DNA from: Occallatibacter gabretensis
GTDB lineage: Bacteria > Acidobacteriota > Terriglobia > Terriglobales > Acidobacteriaceae
Direction: 5' to 3'
Length of the DNA: 64,000 bases
NCBI RefSeq assembly: GCF_001449115.1
Contig: NZ_LAIJ01000009.1
Location: forward strand, 1,866,114 to 1,930,113
In this document: positions 16,743-25,550 of the stretch, piece after piece
How positions within the stretch are numbered: position 1 is the first letter of the stretch
Layout of the letters: each line of letters opens with the position of its first letter
Position numbers and translations under genes: made by a program
The notes under the pieces: model-generated
Database searches by the model: none
What the model was told of the DNA's origin: nothing
Seen by the model: the letters and a program-made list of their open reading frames with translations, nothing else

Positions 16743-18170
16743 TTACTTCAGCCCATCCACCTCGCGCAGCGCCCGCACCGCAACCTCCCGCGGCAGCGGC
16801 GCATACCCAAGCGAACCACAATCCTTCTGTCCCGCAGTCAGCATCCACCGGAGCAGGGAAGAGACAGCCTCTTTCTTCTGTCCATCGAGCCCCTGTGAAG
16901 GCACCAGCAGCCATGTAAGCGTGCTGATGGGATAAGCCGATTTGCCCGGCGCATTCAAAATGGAAAACCGGAAACCCTTCTCGGAATTCTCACTCGCAAA
17001 CTGCGCAGCAGCTGTAATGCTGGCCAGATCAGCCTTGATGAACTGTCCCGCCGGATTTTCGACAGCCGCATAATTCAGCTCATGTTGAATCGCATAAATC
17101 AGCTCCACATACCCAATGGAATTAGGCGTTTTTTGAACCATTGCCGCAATGCCATCGCTGCCCTGCGCGCCGGTTCCCACAGGCCAGATCACATGCGTGC
17201 CGGAGCCCGCGCCAGCTTTCCATCCCGGACTGACGAGTGAAAGATAGCTGGTCCATACAAACGTAGTTCCGCTGCCGTCAGACCGATGCACCACCGTAAT
17301 CTCCGCATCAGGCAAATGCTGGCCGCCATTCGCGGCACGAATGCGCGAATCATTCCAGCAATGAATTGCACCGGAGTAAATCCCCGCCAGAACCTGCGGC
17401 GTAAACCGCAGAGAACCGCTCACGCCAGCCAGGTTGTAAATAGGCACCACCCCGCCTGCAAGCGTAGGAAAATTCGTCACGGCAACGGAAGCGGAAGCTG
17501 TTTCCGGCGTGACCGGCATGTCGGAAGCAGCAAAATCAACTTTGCCGGCGGCAAGCTGTTCAATGCCTCCATCCGATCCAACGGCGTAATAACTCACAGC
17601 CATGCCGGCAGACTTGAACCACTTCAGGTAAATCACCTGGGGAAGCGTAGCGCCGGCAGCGCGCAGTGCCACATGTTTGGTTGCACCGGCTGCGGGCAAA
17701 TCGGCTCTCAGCGAGCCTGAGCGCACGGCGTCAATCAGCCGCTCTGCACCGTGATCAGCAAGATCATGCATAATGCCGTCCGTGCGAAAGCGGCTCGGCG
17801 TCACAAGATACGACCAGAGCGGTTGGTTATTCTTGTCGACAAGCTCCAGCGAAAGATAACCCTGATAATCCGTCTGGCGGGAGGCGCTTGAGCGCGGGTT
17901 CATAACCACCGAACCAGTAGCCCAGATATTCGAGTCCCCCCGCAGCACAGCATCCGAGGCAGAGGCGTTGTCCACAACTTGAATCTGACCGCTATGGTTA
18001 AGCCGTTCTACAACCCTGTCCCGCAGCGCCGCGGCATTGCTCCCCTGGCCAAATCCTTCCACATGAATCGTGTGAAGCTGCGCGGGAGCGGCAGACTGGG
18101 CAAATGAGGGAAGAACTACGGCCAGCGCGGCCACCGCCAGAATGATTCGTCCAAAAATCGTATTCAGCAC
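16743..18170 (-). CDS. PstS-like phosphate-binding domain fused to an unrecognised N-terminal domain
   Basis: 475 aa from GTG 18170 (a TTG at 18200 is the alternative). Signal peptide about 1-25. Residues about 30-165 form an extra alpha/beta domain (IHVEGFGQGSNAAALRDRV, then QIQVVDNASASDAVLRG) resembling lipoprotein-type secretion or curli-assembly modules. The remainder is a PstS-type periplasmic binding domain (GATLPQVIYLKWF, GSDGGIEQL, RSDGSGTTFVWTSYL). PstS normally delivers phosphate to PstCAB, but no pst genes are adjacent. It may be an orphan phosphate sensor or scavenger. Confidence 0.82.
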   Translation of the reverse strand: MLNTIFGRIILAVAALAVVLPSFAQSAAPAQLHTIHVEGFGQGSNAAALRDRVVERLNHSGQIQVVDNASASDAVLRGDSNIWATGSVVMNPRSSASRQTDYQGYLSLELVDKNNQPLWSYLVTPSRFRTDGIMHDLADHGAERLIDAVRSGSLRADLPAAGATKHVALRAAGATLPQVIYLKWFKSAGMAVSYYAVGSDGGIEQLAAGKVDFAASDMPVTPETASASVAVTNFPTLAGGVVPIYNLAGVSGSLRFTPQVLAGIYSGAIHCWNDSRIRAANGGQHLPDAEITVVHRSDGSGTTFVWTSYLSLVSPGWKAGAGSGTHVIWPVGTGAQGSDGIAAMVQKTPNSIGYVELIYAIQHELNYAAVENPAGQFIKADLASITAAAQFASENSEKGFRFSILNAPGKSAYPISTLTWLLVPSQGLDGQKKEAVSSLLRWMLTAGQKDCGSLGYAPLPREVAVRALREVDGLK

Positions 18171-18226
18171 GGAGAATGAGCCTCTAAAAGTAGAGTGCAA
18201 TACATTTTATGCCTGTTTTGTGAATT

Positions 18227-18242
18227 CTCATGCCGGTATGAG
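18227..18242. promoter_or_regulatory. Palindrome in the PstS-like/aldolase intergenic region
   Basis: CTCATGCCGGTATGAG is a 16-bp near-perfect palindrome lying between the divergent starts at 18170 and 18275. It could be an operator. No Pho-box match was recognised. Confidence 0.3.
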
Positions 18243-18274
18243 CCGGGCGCTTCCAGCGCTATTCTTAAAGCAAG

Positions 18275-19342
18275 ATGAGCACAACGGTTTCCCCTTCGAC
18301 GGCCTCAACAGAGCAACAGTTCGGCAGCGACAATTACGCGGGCATCTGTCCGGAGGCTTGGGCGGCCATGGACGAAGCCAATCGCGGCTTTGCCCCCGCC
18401 TACGGTGACGATATCTGGACCGAGGGCGCAGCAGATGCCTTCCGCAAGCTCTTTGAGACCAACTGCGATGTCTTCTTCGTTTTCAATGGGACAGCCGCCA
18501 ATTCGCTGGCTCTGGCTTCGCTGTGTCAGTCCTATCACAGCGTCATCTGTGCCGATTCATCGCACGTCGAGACAGACGAGTGTGGCGCACCGGAGTTCTT
18601 CTCAAATGGTTCCAAGCTTCTGGCCGCGCAGTCAGACGATGGCAAGATATTGCCGGAGCAGATTCATGAACTGGCCGTCAAACGCCAGGATATCCACTAT
18701 CCCAAGCCGCGCGTCGTCACCATCACGCAATCGACTGAGACAGGGCGCGTTTATACGACAGCCGAGACAAGGGCAATCGCCCTGGCCTGTAAAGCGCACA
18801 ACCTCTCACTGCACATGGACGGTGCGCGCTTCGCAAATGCCTGCGCCTATCTAGGTGAAACACCGGCAGAGATGACATGGAAGAGCGGCGTGGATGTGCT
18901 CTGCTTCGGCGGCACAAAGAACGGAATGGCAGTAGGCGAAGCAGTGATCTTCTTCAATCGCAAGCTGTCAGAGGATTTCGATTATCGCTGCAAGCAGGCA
19001 GGCCAGCTAGCTTCCAAGATGCGCTTTCTGTCCGCACCATGGGTCGGGATGCTGGAGACAGGCGCATGGCTCAAAAACGCTCGTCATGCAAATGCCTGCG
19101 CCCAGCACCTCGCGCGACAGGTGGAAGGAATTCCCGGCGTACAAATCAGTTCGCCGGTAGAAGCCAACGGCGTATTCCTGCTGGCTTCAGAGCAAATTCT
19201 CAACAAGCTGCGAGCGCGCGGCTGGCGCTTCTACACCTTCATAGGTGGCGCAGCGCGATTCATGTTTGCCTGGGATGCGAGTCTCAAACGCGTGGATGAA
19301 TTGGCAGCCGACATTCGCGAATGCGCAGGCGCTGGAAACTGA
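18275..19342 (+). CDS. Threonine aldolase family PLP enzyme
   Basis: 355 aa. Low-specificity L-threonine aldolase/beta-eliminating lyase family, cleaving threonine to glycine and acetaldehyde. Visible motifs: FGSDNYAGICPEAW at the start, FVFNGTAANSLAL, HVETDECGAPEFF, the HMDGARFANA cofactor-binding Asp, and the Schiff-base Lys in CFGGTKNGM. Length is normal for the family. It is followed 50 bp later by an SDR gene in the same direction, but no specific pathway link is evident. Confidence 0.92.
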   Translation: MSTTVSPSTASTEQQFGSDNYAGICPEAWAAMDEANRGFAPAYGDDIWTEGAADAFRKLFETNCDVFFVFNGTAANSLALASLCQSYHSVICADSSHVETDECGAPEFFSNGSKLLAAQSDDGKILPEQIHELAVKRQDIHYPKPRVVTITQSTETGRVYTTAETRAIALACKAHNLSLHMDGARFANACAYLGETPAEMTWKSGVDVLCFGGTKNGMAVGEAVIFFNRKLSEDFDYRCKQAGQLASKMRFLSAPWVGMLETGAWLKNARHANACAQHLARQVEGIPGVQISSPVEANGVFLLASEQILNKLRARGWRFYTFIGGAARFMFAWDASLKRVDELAADIRECAGAGN

Positions 19343-19392
19343 CCTGCGCGAGGGAAATTACGGACGTATGATTCTCGGGGAGGGAATCAGAA

Positions 19393-20148
19393 ATGAATCC
19401 AGGTGGGAACACAATTCTGGTCACCGGCGGCGGATCAGGCATCGGCCGCGGACTGGCCGAGGAGCTGCAAAAGCTGGGCAATCACGTCATCATCGCCGGC
19501 CGGCGGCGCAGCGTTTTGGACGAGACAACAGCGGCCAATCCCGGCATGAGTTCCATGGTCTTTGATATCGAGCAGGCAAGCGGCATTCGTTCCTTCGTGC
19601 CCGAGTTGCTGGCCCAATTCCCCAAGCTGAATGTGGTCATCAACAACGCGGGCATCATGCGTCCGGAAAAGTTGCTGGAGCAGCCCGAGGATCTCGCGGA
19701 TGCTGAGGCAATCGTGACGACAAATCTCCTCGGTCCAATCCGGCTTATCGCAGCGTTGCTTCCGCATTTCCAGCAGCAGCCCGGCGCGACAATCATCAAT
19801 GTATCGTCAGGCCTCGCATTTGTGCCCCTGTCGGCCACACCCACCTACTGCGCCACAAAGGCAGCGATTCACTCCTACACGCAATCTCTGCGCGAACAGC
19901 TGAAGGCGACAAAGATTGAGGTCTTGGAAATCATTCCGCCCTATGTGCAGACAGACTTGATGGGCGGAGCAAAAGATCCACGCGCCATGCCGCTCACGGA
20001 TTTCATCGCCGAGACAATCGCGTTGCTCACCACCCAGCCCACGCCACCAGAGATTGCCACTGAGCGCGTCAAGTTCTTGAGCCAGGCAGCAAGTCGCGGT
20101 GAATACGAGAAGGTCTTCGGCATTCTCAACGCGCAGCACTTCGAATAG
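19393..20148 (+). CDS. Short-chain dehydrogenase, DltE-like
   Basis: 251 aa classical SDR. Cofactor motif TGGGSGIG near the N-terminus, NNAG in the middle, catalytic Ser in NVSSG and Y-x3-K as YCATK. The sequence most resembles the COG3967 DltE-like oxidoreductases, whose substrates are mostly undefined. It is co-directional with the threonine aldolase. Confidence 0.9.
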   Translation: MNPGGNTILVTGGGSGIGRGLAEELQKLGNHVIIAGRRRSVLDETTAANPGMSSMVFDIEQASGIRSFVPELLAQFPKLNVVINNAGIMRPEKLLEQPEDLADAEAIVTTNLLGPIRLIAALLPHFQQQPGATIINVSSGLAFVPLSATPTYCATKAAIHSYTQSLREQLKATKIEVLEIIPPYVQTDLMGGAKDPRAMPLTDFIAETIALLTTQPTPPEIATERVKFLSQAASRGEYEKVFGILNAQHFE

Positions 20149-20202
20149 CACGAACAATAGGTAGCAATCAGCGCGTCCGATCAAATCTCCGGCGCGCTTC
20201 TC

Positions 20203-21846
20203 TCATGCACTGCGTTTGCGAAACACAATACCAAGCTCCTCGCGCCAATGTTCATTCAGCGCGATCAGCTCCCATTCGATCTCCGGCGAAAAATAGCGCA
20301 GCACGGGCTCATTCGCCGGATGAATCCGCAAAGCCGGCGCAGCAAGCAGCAGCCGCGGCGGCAGCTGCGAAACACGCTCTCCATCGAAATAGCCATGCCG
20401 CTCAAACGCGGACAGAGCATTGCCATCCCCGCCAATCGGACGGTCAGCATTCAGAGATCGCACACGGATCCAATAATCCAACGCCTGCATCGGAAGATGG
20501 AGATCCTCATGAGCCTTGATCTCCATCACCACGAGGCGGCCATTGCGATCGATCGTAAGAATATCCAGCATCCCACGGTCGCCCGAGGAAAGCGCAGGCA
20601 CCTGCGAATAGATCAGCTCGCCGCGCAGACCCGGCAGAAGCTCAGGCAGCTCGTGGCGCAGGCGCGACTCCAGCCATCGTTCAGCCTGGATGCGGAAGAG
20701 TGGATCTTTGTGATCGCCATTGGAATGCCGGCTCGCAAAAAGCCGCGTGAAAAGCTCGCGGGCCAGGGGCTCAGTCTCCTCGGTTAGCGGAGTTTCATGC
20801 GGACCCGCGCCAAAGCTGATCTCATTCTGCTGCACAAAGGAATTAGCAGCAAATCCACAGCGCACACGCGCAAACTCCAGCCCATGAAGCGCAAGCGAGA
20901 CCTCACCGGCAGAGCGAGCCTGCACCTCCGTGCGTTTTTTGCCGCCCTCTGGCAGCAATGCAAATATCTGGTCAATCCCGGACTGGCAGCGCTCCACAGC
21001 AGCCTGCACGGAGAAGGACTGCATCAACCGTGACGATGCGTTTCCGGTGTCGCGGAAGTCAACCTGAGTCAGCTCTTCGCTCCGTTCATCCAGCGTGTAT
21101 AGCTCAAAATTCGCAGCAGCATGGTTGAGCCACGCCATACGCTCCGCAGTCACGCGCCATGTATTTGCCGGAACAATGATCTTCAGCCCGCCAAAGTGTC
21201 GGCGAACATCTGAGTGTTGGCGGCAATAATCCAGCCAGAGAATGCCAAGAGTGAGAATGCCTTCGACGATCGCGCTGGATTCATCTTCCCCGGCCCCGAT
21301 CACGGCCTCGGCCGTCGTGCCCTTGAGCAAGCGGCCGCGCACATACGCAGGACCGAAGCTGTGCTCCAGGTCCATCGCATTCCGGAGCCCATCCACCTTG
21401 AATCCAATAAAGCTTCGCGAAAGCACGCGCTCCAGCAGTCGCTGGTAGTTGCGGCGCGCGGCTTCGCGAGCAGTTGGCGTCCGGCGGTCACTGTTCGGAA
21501 CAATCTCAAGCGCTTGCGGCTTAGCTGCGCCCATCTTGCGCGTCAGAATGCGAAGCGATTGCGCGCGATGCTCCACTCCGACCACGGTACGCATAAGGTT
21601 GCGCTCATCGCTCCATAGTTGCAGCAGGCAGCGCCCATGCGATTCAGTAACGGAGTACCGCGCCAGCCGCATATCGAAGAGTCCGCGGCCCTCCTCAAGA
21701 ATGGCAGCCTCGGGATGCGCCGCAAAGTACTCTTCGAGCTCACGCGCCAGCTTCTCCGGCGCAATCTCTTCCCCAGACATCTTTTCCCGCACAGTACTGC
21801 TGCTCTTGCGAGCACCCAGTGACGAGCCCTTGCCTGCCAAGGCCAT
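20203..21846 (-). CDS. Unknown protein with C-terminal PD-(D/E)XK nuclease-like motif
   Basis: 547 aa from ATG 21846; ATG 21780 (MSGEEIAPEKL) is a good alternative. The N-terminal two thirds are unrecognised. The C-terminal region reads DRGMLDILTIDRNGRLVV then MEIKAHED and QALDYW. This D, then E-x-K, then Q spacing is the core of the restriction-endonuclease-like fold seen in NucS/DUF91 and related proteins. A conserved Glu in the preceding helix (AERWLESRLRHE) fits as well. It may be a DNA repair or defence nuclease. It starts 5 bp after the DinB gene stop, suggesting co-transcription. Confidence 0.72.
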   Translation of the reverse strand: MALAGKGSSLGARKSSSTVREKMSGEEIAPEKLARELEEYFAAHPEAAILEEGRGLFDMRLARYSVTESHGRCLLQLWSDERNLMRTVVGVEHRAQSLRILTRKMGAAKPQALEIVPNSDRRTPTAREAARRNYQRLLERVLSRSFIGFKVDGLRNAMDLEHSFGPAYVRGRLLKGTTAEAVIGAGEDESSAIVEGILTLGILWLDYCRQHSDVRRHFGGLKIIVPANTWRVTAERMAWLNHAAANFELYTLDERSEELTQVDFRDTGNASSRLMQSFSVQAAVERCQSGIDQIFALLPEGGKKRTEVQARSAGEVSLALHGLEFARVRCGFAANSFVQQNEISFGAGPHETPLTEETEPLARELFTRLFASRHSNGDHKDPLFRIQAERWLESRLRHELPELLPGLRGELIYSQVPALSSGDRGMLDILTIDRNGRLVVMEIKAHEDLHLPMQALDYWIRVRSLNADRPIGGDGNALSAFERHGYFDGERVSQLPPRLLLAAPALRIHPANEPVLRYFSPEIEWELIALNEHWREELGIVFRKRSA

Positions 21847-21851
21847 CGGAG

Positions 21852-22388
21852 CTACCAGCCCATCCGTTCGCGAAGCGTCGTGATATGCGCAAGGTGGTGG
21901 CGTGCGTGCCAATCGTATGAGGCCAGGTTGCGCTCAACGGTCATCGGGCCGCGTTCGGGATGCTGGAAGGTGCACTCGAACTCCCCTTCCGGCAGAGACT
22001 CGAGCAGCGCGACCAGCCTCGCATGAACACCGTCAACAATCATCAGAGAGGGATCGATAGGCAGGCTGCTGTCGGGCAGCATAGCCCAGGCAGCTTCCTC
22101 GTAGGGTTTAATGATGGGGTTGTCTTCGGTCAGCGCAAGCTTAAAGCGGATATAAGCGTTGGCATGACTGTCCGCTATATGATGCACAAGCTGTCGAACA
22201 GTCCAGCCGCCTTCGCGATATGGGGTATCGAGCTGGGCGTCGCTCAGATCGTAAACAGCGGCGCGGAGTAGCAGAGGAAACAGCCGGAGGGTTTCTATCT
22301 GCTCCGCGCGTGTGGAAATGACTGCAGCAGCATCAAAGCGGCCAATTGGATAGCGCAGGTCTTCCAAAACCAGCGTGGGGGAGGTCAT
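21852..22388 (-). CDS. DinB/YfiT family putative metal-dependent hydrolase
   Basis: 178 aa. Four-helix DinB-like fold with the three metal-ligand histidines visible: HHIADSHANAY near the second helix and WHARHHLAHI near the C-terminus. The closest class is the YfiT/BstA-like group, which includes bacillithiol transferases and other thiol S-transferases. Function here is unknown. ATG 22388 is chosen over the in-frame TTG at 22394. Confidence 0.88.
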   Translation of the reverse strand: MTSPTLVLEDLRYPIGRFDAAAVISTRAEQIETLRLFPLLLRAAVYDLSDAQLDTPYREGGWTVRQLVHHIADSHANAYIRFKLALTEDNPIIKPYEEAAWAMLPDSSLPIDPSLMIVDGVHARLVALLESLPEGEFECTFQHPERGPMTVERNLASYDWHARHHLAHITTLRERMGW

Positions 22389-22470
22389 GAGCAAACCTTA
22401 CCATGAGCACGCCACATAAGCGCGAGAGCCAATAGCAGCGCCCGTCTCAACTGGAATTAGGCCGCCTGGC

Positions 22471-22500
22471 GCCGACTCCGGTCTTTCTTTGGGAGTCGGC
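22471..22500. terminator. Hairpin downstream of the His-rich mini-gene
   Basis: Stem GCCGACTCC (22471-22479) with GGAGTCGGC (22492-22500). No clear U-tract on the minus strand, so it may be an inefficient terminator or an RNA-stabilising hairpin. Confidence 0.55.
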
Positions 22501-22506
22501 TCAGGG

Positions 22507-22623
22507 TTACGCGGCGTGGTGATGGTGATGATAGTGGTGATGGTGATGATGTGCAGCAAACGCAGGCGTGGCAACGGCCGCAAGCACCAGGACAAGCAGG
22601 GAGGAGACAAACAGCTTCTTCAT
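22507..22623 (-). CDS. Exported polyhistidine mini-protein
   Basis: 38 aa. It opens with a textbook signal peptide: MKKLF, a Val/Leu core and a cleavage motif TPAFAA. All that remains after cleavage is essentially HHHHHHYHHHHHAA. A His-rich periplasmic tail of this kind could bind nickel, zinc, copper or cobalt. The ATG at 22623 is chosen because it places the signal at the very N-terminus; a longer upstream frame lacks such features. The complementary frame reads the same repeat as Ile/Thr/Ser and is not believed coding. Not recognised as a named family. Confidence 0.6.
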   Translation of the reverse strand: MKKLFVSSLLVLVLAAVATPAFAAHHHHHHYHHHHHAA

Positions 22624-22731
22624 ACTGTGACTGTAGCACTCACCGATAGAGAGCGGAATACAGCGGACGATGCAGTTTTGATGGCGTGGAATCAAGTAAG
22701 CAACCTGGAACAGGCGTAAACTTAAAGCACG

Positions 22732-24198
22732 ATGAGTATTCCGGAACCATCCCCCCATCCCGAATCCAACTCCGGCCACAAGCGTTATTTTTTCGAGAAA
22801 TTTGGCATTACGGAACGGCTCCTGGAACGCTGTCTTGGCGAAGCTCTTTCAGCAGGCGGCGATTACGCGGACCTCTATTTTGAGTCCGTGACGGCCATAA
22901 GCCTCGGCGTAGACGAGCAGATTGTGAAGTCGGCCAGCCAGGGCACCAGCGCCGGATGCGGAATCCGCGTCCTGAGCGGCGAACGGACAGGGTACGCCTA
23001 CACTGACAACCTCAATCCCGATCGACTGCTCCACGCGGCAAAGACCGCAGCCCTGATTGCCTCCGGACCGTCAAAGCAGCCAATTCAGGGGTTTACAGAA
23101 GCTCCAGCGGCGGACCTCTACCCCGTCCCGCTCGGCGGATTCGATCTCGACCTCGCAGCCCGTCTGGAGCTGATTCTGCGCGTTGACCGCGCCGCGCGGG
23201 CCTTTGACGCGCGCATCACCCAGGTACGCGCCAGCTACAGTGAAGAGCTGCGCCGGATTCTGATAGCCGCCTCGGACGGATCGTTCGCCAGCGACACGCA
23301 GCCACTCTGCCGTCTGAATGCATTTGTCATCGCCAAGGATGGCGTGCTGACAACCAAGGGTTCAGCTGGAGCAGGCGGCAGAGCTGGTTTGGCACAATTT
23401 ACAGGAAGTAAAAGCCCGGAGGGCCTCGCGCGAGAGGCAGGGCGCGGCGCCATTCTGCAGCTTGGCGCAGTGCATGCGCCCGCAGGCGAAATGGAAGTGG
23501 TGTTAGGCCCAGGCTGGCCGGGCGTTCTCCTGCATGAAGCGGTAGGGCATGGCCTGGAAGCGGATTTCAACCGCAAAGGAACCTCAGCCTTCAGTGGACT
23601 CATCGGGCAAAAGGTAGCCAGCGCCAAGGTCACGGTAGTCGATAACGGCACCATGGCCGGCCGTCGCGGCTCACTGAACGTGGACGATGAAGGCTCGCCG
23701 ACACAGGAAACCGTGCTGATCGAGAACGGCGTGCTGAAAGGCTATCTGACAGACAAGCTTTCAGCGCGGCTCATGGGCACAGCCAACACCGGCTCAGGCC
23801 GGCGCGAAAACTACCAGTCCATCCCCATGCCCCGCATGACCAATACCTACATGCTGGCCGGCGAGGATGAGCCCGAAGACATCATCCGCTCCGTCAAACG
23901 CGGCCTCTACGCGCCAAACTTCGGCGGCGGCTCCGTCGACATCACCAACGGCAAGTTCGTCTTCTCCGCCTCAGAGGCGTACCTCATTGAGGACGGCAAA
24001 ATCACCGCCCCCGTCCGCGACGCCACCCTCATCGGCAACGGCCCTGAAGCGCTCAAGTATGTCTCCATGGTCGGCCACGATCTCAAGCTGGACGAGGGCA
24101 TCGGCACCTGCGGCAAGAACGGCCAGAGCGTGCCGGTAGGCGTAGGCATGCCCACCGTCAAGCTGGACCGCATGACCGTAGGCGGAACAGGCAGGTAG
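22732..24198 (+). CDS. tldD: Metalloprotease TldD
   Basis: 488 aa. Catalytic component of the TldD/TldE heterodimer, which degrades unfolded or leader peptides and in E. coli matures microcin B17 and degrades CcdA. The zinc motif H-E-x3-H is present as HEAVGHGLEAD starting at His268. The N-terminal domain has YADLYFESV and the C-terminal half is the beta-rich TldD fold, ending GVGMPTVKLDRMTVGG. Its partner lies 4 kb downstream. A diverged copy of its last 60 bp is found at 25551-25610. Confidence 0.95.
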   Translation: MSIPEPSPHPESNSGHKRYFFEKFGITERLLERCLGEALSAGGDYADLYFESVTAISLGVDEQIVKSASQGTSAGCGIRVLSGERTGYAYTDNLNPDRLLHAAKTAALIASGPSKQPIQGFTEAPAADLYPVPLGGFDLDLAARLELILRVDRAARAFDARITQVRASYSEELRRILIAASDGSFASDTQPLCRLNAFVIAKDGVLTTKGSAGAGGRAGLAQFTGSKSPEGLAREAGRGAILQLGAVHAPAGEMEVVLGPGWPGVLLHEAVGHGLEADFNRKGTSAFSGLIGQKVASAKVTVVDNGTMAGRRGSLNVDDEGSPTQETVLIENGVLKGYLTDKLSARLMGTANTGSGRRENYQSIPMPRMTNTYMLAGEDEPEDIIRSVKRGLYAPNFGGGSVDITNGKFVFSASEAYLIEDGKITAPVRDATLIGNGPEALKYVSMVGHDLKLDEGIGTCGKNGQSVPVGVGMPTVKLDRMTVGGTGR

Positions 24199-24230
24199 CT
24201 TCCTCCGGCAAGTAAACTCACAATCCAAAA

Positions 24231-24266
24231 GCAGAAAGGCCGGAGCCCACGCCCCGGCCTTTCTGC
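24231..24266. terminator. Bidirectional terminator after tldD
   Basis: Stem GCAGAAAGGCCGG (24231-24243) with CCGGCCTTTCTGC (24254-24266), 13 bp. It separates tldD from the convergent DUF4199 gene. Confidence 0.85.
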
Positions 24267-24267
24267 T

Positions 24268-24819
24268 TTATGCAGTCATCGCTCCAGCGGCGGCAGCAGG
24301 TTCAACAGAGGCTTTGCGACGCAGCATGGCAGCGGAGATGAGCGTGATGAGAAGACCAACCGGCAGCGGCTCCATAAAGGTGTAGGCCATGTTGATAATG
24401 GGGGTCTGATAGCTCTGCTGAGATTGCTGAATAGCCGCTACCTTCGCCGCCGTGGTGGCGGGATCCAGTCCGGCGGACTGGACCTTGTGAATCTGCGCGG
24501 CCCAGTAGCCGTCCATAAAGTGGGGCATGAAGTTGAAGTAGAGTATCTCCCACGTCGCGACATAGCAGACGCAGGTGATCAGGGTGATCAGGAGCCCACA
24601 AGTAAAGGCGCGGCCAAAGGAGATCCGGCCGGCCAGGGTGTTGTCTCGGTAGCTGCGAATGCCGAAGTAAACCAGCAGGAATGACGCCACCATGATGGTG
24701 TAGCCAAGAACCATGCTGTGGCCGGAGCCGATCTTGCTGGAAAGCAAAAGCGAGCTGTCCATGAGGACGGAGATCATAAGGCCGGCGATGAGGCCAAAGG
24801 TAAGGACGGTTTTCTTCAT
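24268..24819 (-). CDS. DUF4199 membrane protein
   Basis: 183 aa with four hydrophobic segments: about 5-27, 37-57, 72-94 and 146-166. Overall form matches DUF4199, a small integral membrane family common in Acidobacteria and Bacteroidetes. Role unknown. It sits downstream of a membrane-anchored LuxR gene on the same strand (131 bp gap), and the two are probably a functional pair. The cassette lies between the two copies of the tldD 3' end. Confidence 0.85.
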   Translation of the reverse strand: MKKTVLTFGLIAGLMISVLMDSSLLLSSKIGSGHSMVLGYTIMVASFLLVYFGIRSYRDNTLAGRISFGRAFTCGLLITLITCVCYVATWEILYFNFMPHFMDGYWAAQIHKVQSAGLDPATTAAKVAAIQQSQQSYQTPIINMAYTFMEPLPVGLLITLISAAMLRRKASVEPAAAAGAMTA

Positions 24820-24950
24820 GTGAGGCTCCTGTTGCGAGTGAGGTGCGAGTCAGAATGAACTCACCATGCCGTGTACCGGATCCGGATGTCGTCATACTTT
24901 CGCATGATTTTGCGGGATTCAAGCCTAAATCGTGCTTTCGGATGACTCAG

Positions 24951-25436
24951 TCACGGCAAAAGGCCCAGTTCTTTGCCGCGCAGCACCGCCTGGGTACGGC
25001 GGGCAGCTCCCAGTTTGTCGAAGGCGCGGGCGCAGTGCGTCTTCACGGTGTTTTCAGAAACAAAAAGCTGAGTGGCAATCTCGCGATTGCTGAAGCCGCG
25101 GGCCACCAGGGCGAGGATTTCGAGTTCGCGCGCCGTGATGCCAAGACTCCGCTGCTGCGCCCTGTCGGGAGCAAAGGGAACCGTATCGGTAGCAAGCGGG
25201 GCAGGTGCCTCCGCGGGAACAAGCACCTCCCGCACCACCACCCTTTCGCGGACGATCTCACGCCTGCGCGTAATGCGCAGCCCCAGCCAGATGCCGAAAG
25301 CCGCGAAAAGGACAGCGACCAGCGCGCCATAAAGCTCAATGGAGTGCTCAATGACGACGAAGCGGTATTCGGTGTATTGCAGGGTGGCAATGAGCAGGCC
25401 GCCCACGAGACCGAAGATGAGAACATGGCGCTTCAT
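24951..25436 (-). CDS. Membrane-anchored LuxR-type transcription regulator
   Basis: 161 aa. Two N-terminal hydrophobic segments (about 4-20 and 34-54), then an Arg/Val-rich linker (RREIVRERVVVREV), then a C-terminal LuxR/NarL helix-turn-helix (about 97-158: LTARELEILALVARGFSNRE-like core, here GITARELEILALVARG, and SENTVKTHCARAFDKLGA). No receiver domain, so it is not a classical response regulator. The signal may be sensed in the membrane, perhaps through the adjacent DUF4199 protein. A 31-nt element in its upstream region recurs at 27673-27703. Confidence 0.88.
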   Translation of the reverse strand: MKRHVLIFGLVGGLLIATLQYTEYRFVVIEHSIELYGALVAVLFAAFGIWLGLRITRRREIVRERVVVREVLVPAEAPAPLATDTVPFAPDRAQQRSLGITARELEILALVARGFSNREIATQLFVSENTVKTHCARAFDKLGAARRTQAVLRGKELGLLP

Positions 25437-25499
25437 AACGCGTTTGTAAAGAAGTGTATCTCCGCCAACTCCGGCTCCTCAGACCTCAAGGCTCCTGCA

Positions 25500-25530
25500 C
25501 AAGCATTACTTCCGTCCATAGTCCTTTCGT
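25500..25530 (-). promoter_or_regulatory. 31-nt shared upstream element, copy A
   Basis: On the minus strand it begins ACGAAAGGACTATGG and ends AGTAATGCTTG. It lies 64-94 bp upstream of the LuxR gene start and matches 28 of 31 positions with the element at 27673-27703. The position suits an activator or autoregulatory site. Confidence 0.55.
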
Positions 25531-25550
25531 GCAAAATCTCCTTCAGGAAA

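Noticed and set aside
22398..22610. Minus-strand ORF reading the His repeat as Ile/Thr/Ser
   Set aside because: It is an alternative frame of the poly-His tract without a signal peptide. The His frame has a coherent signal and start.
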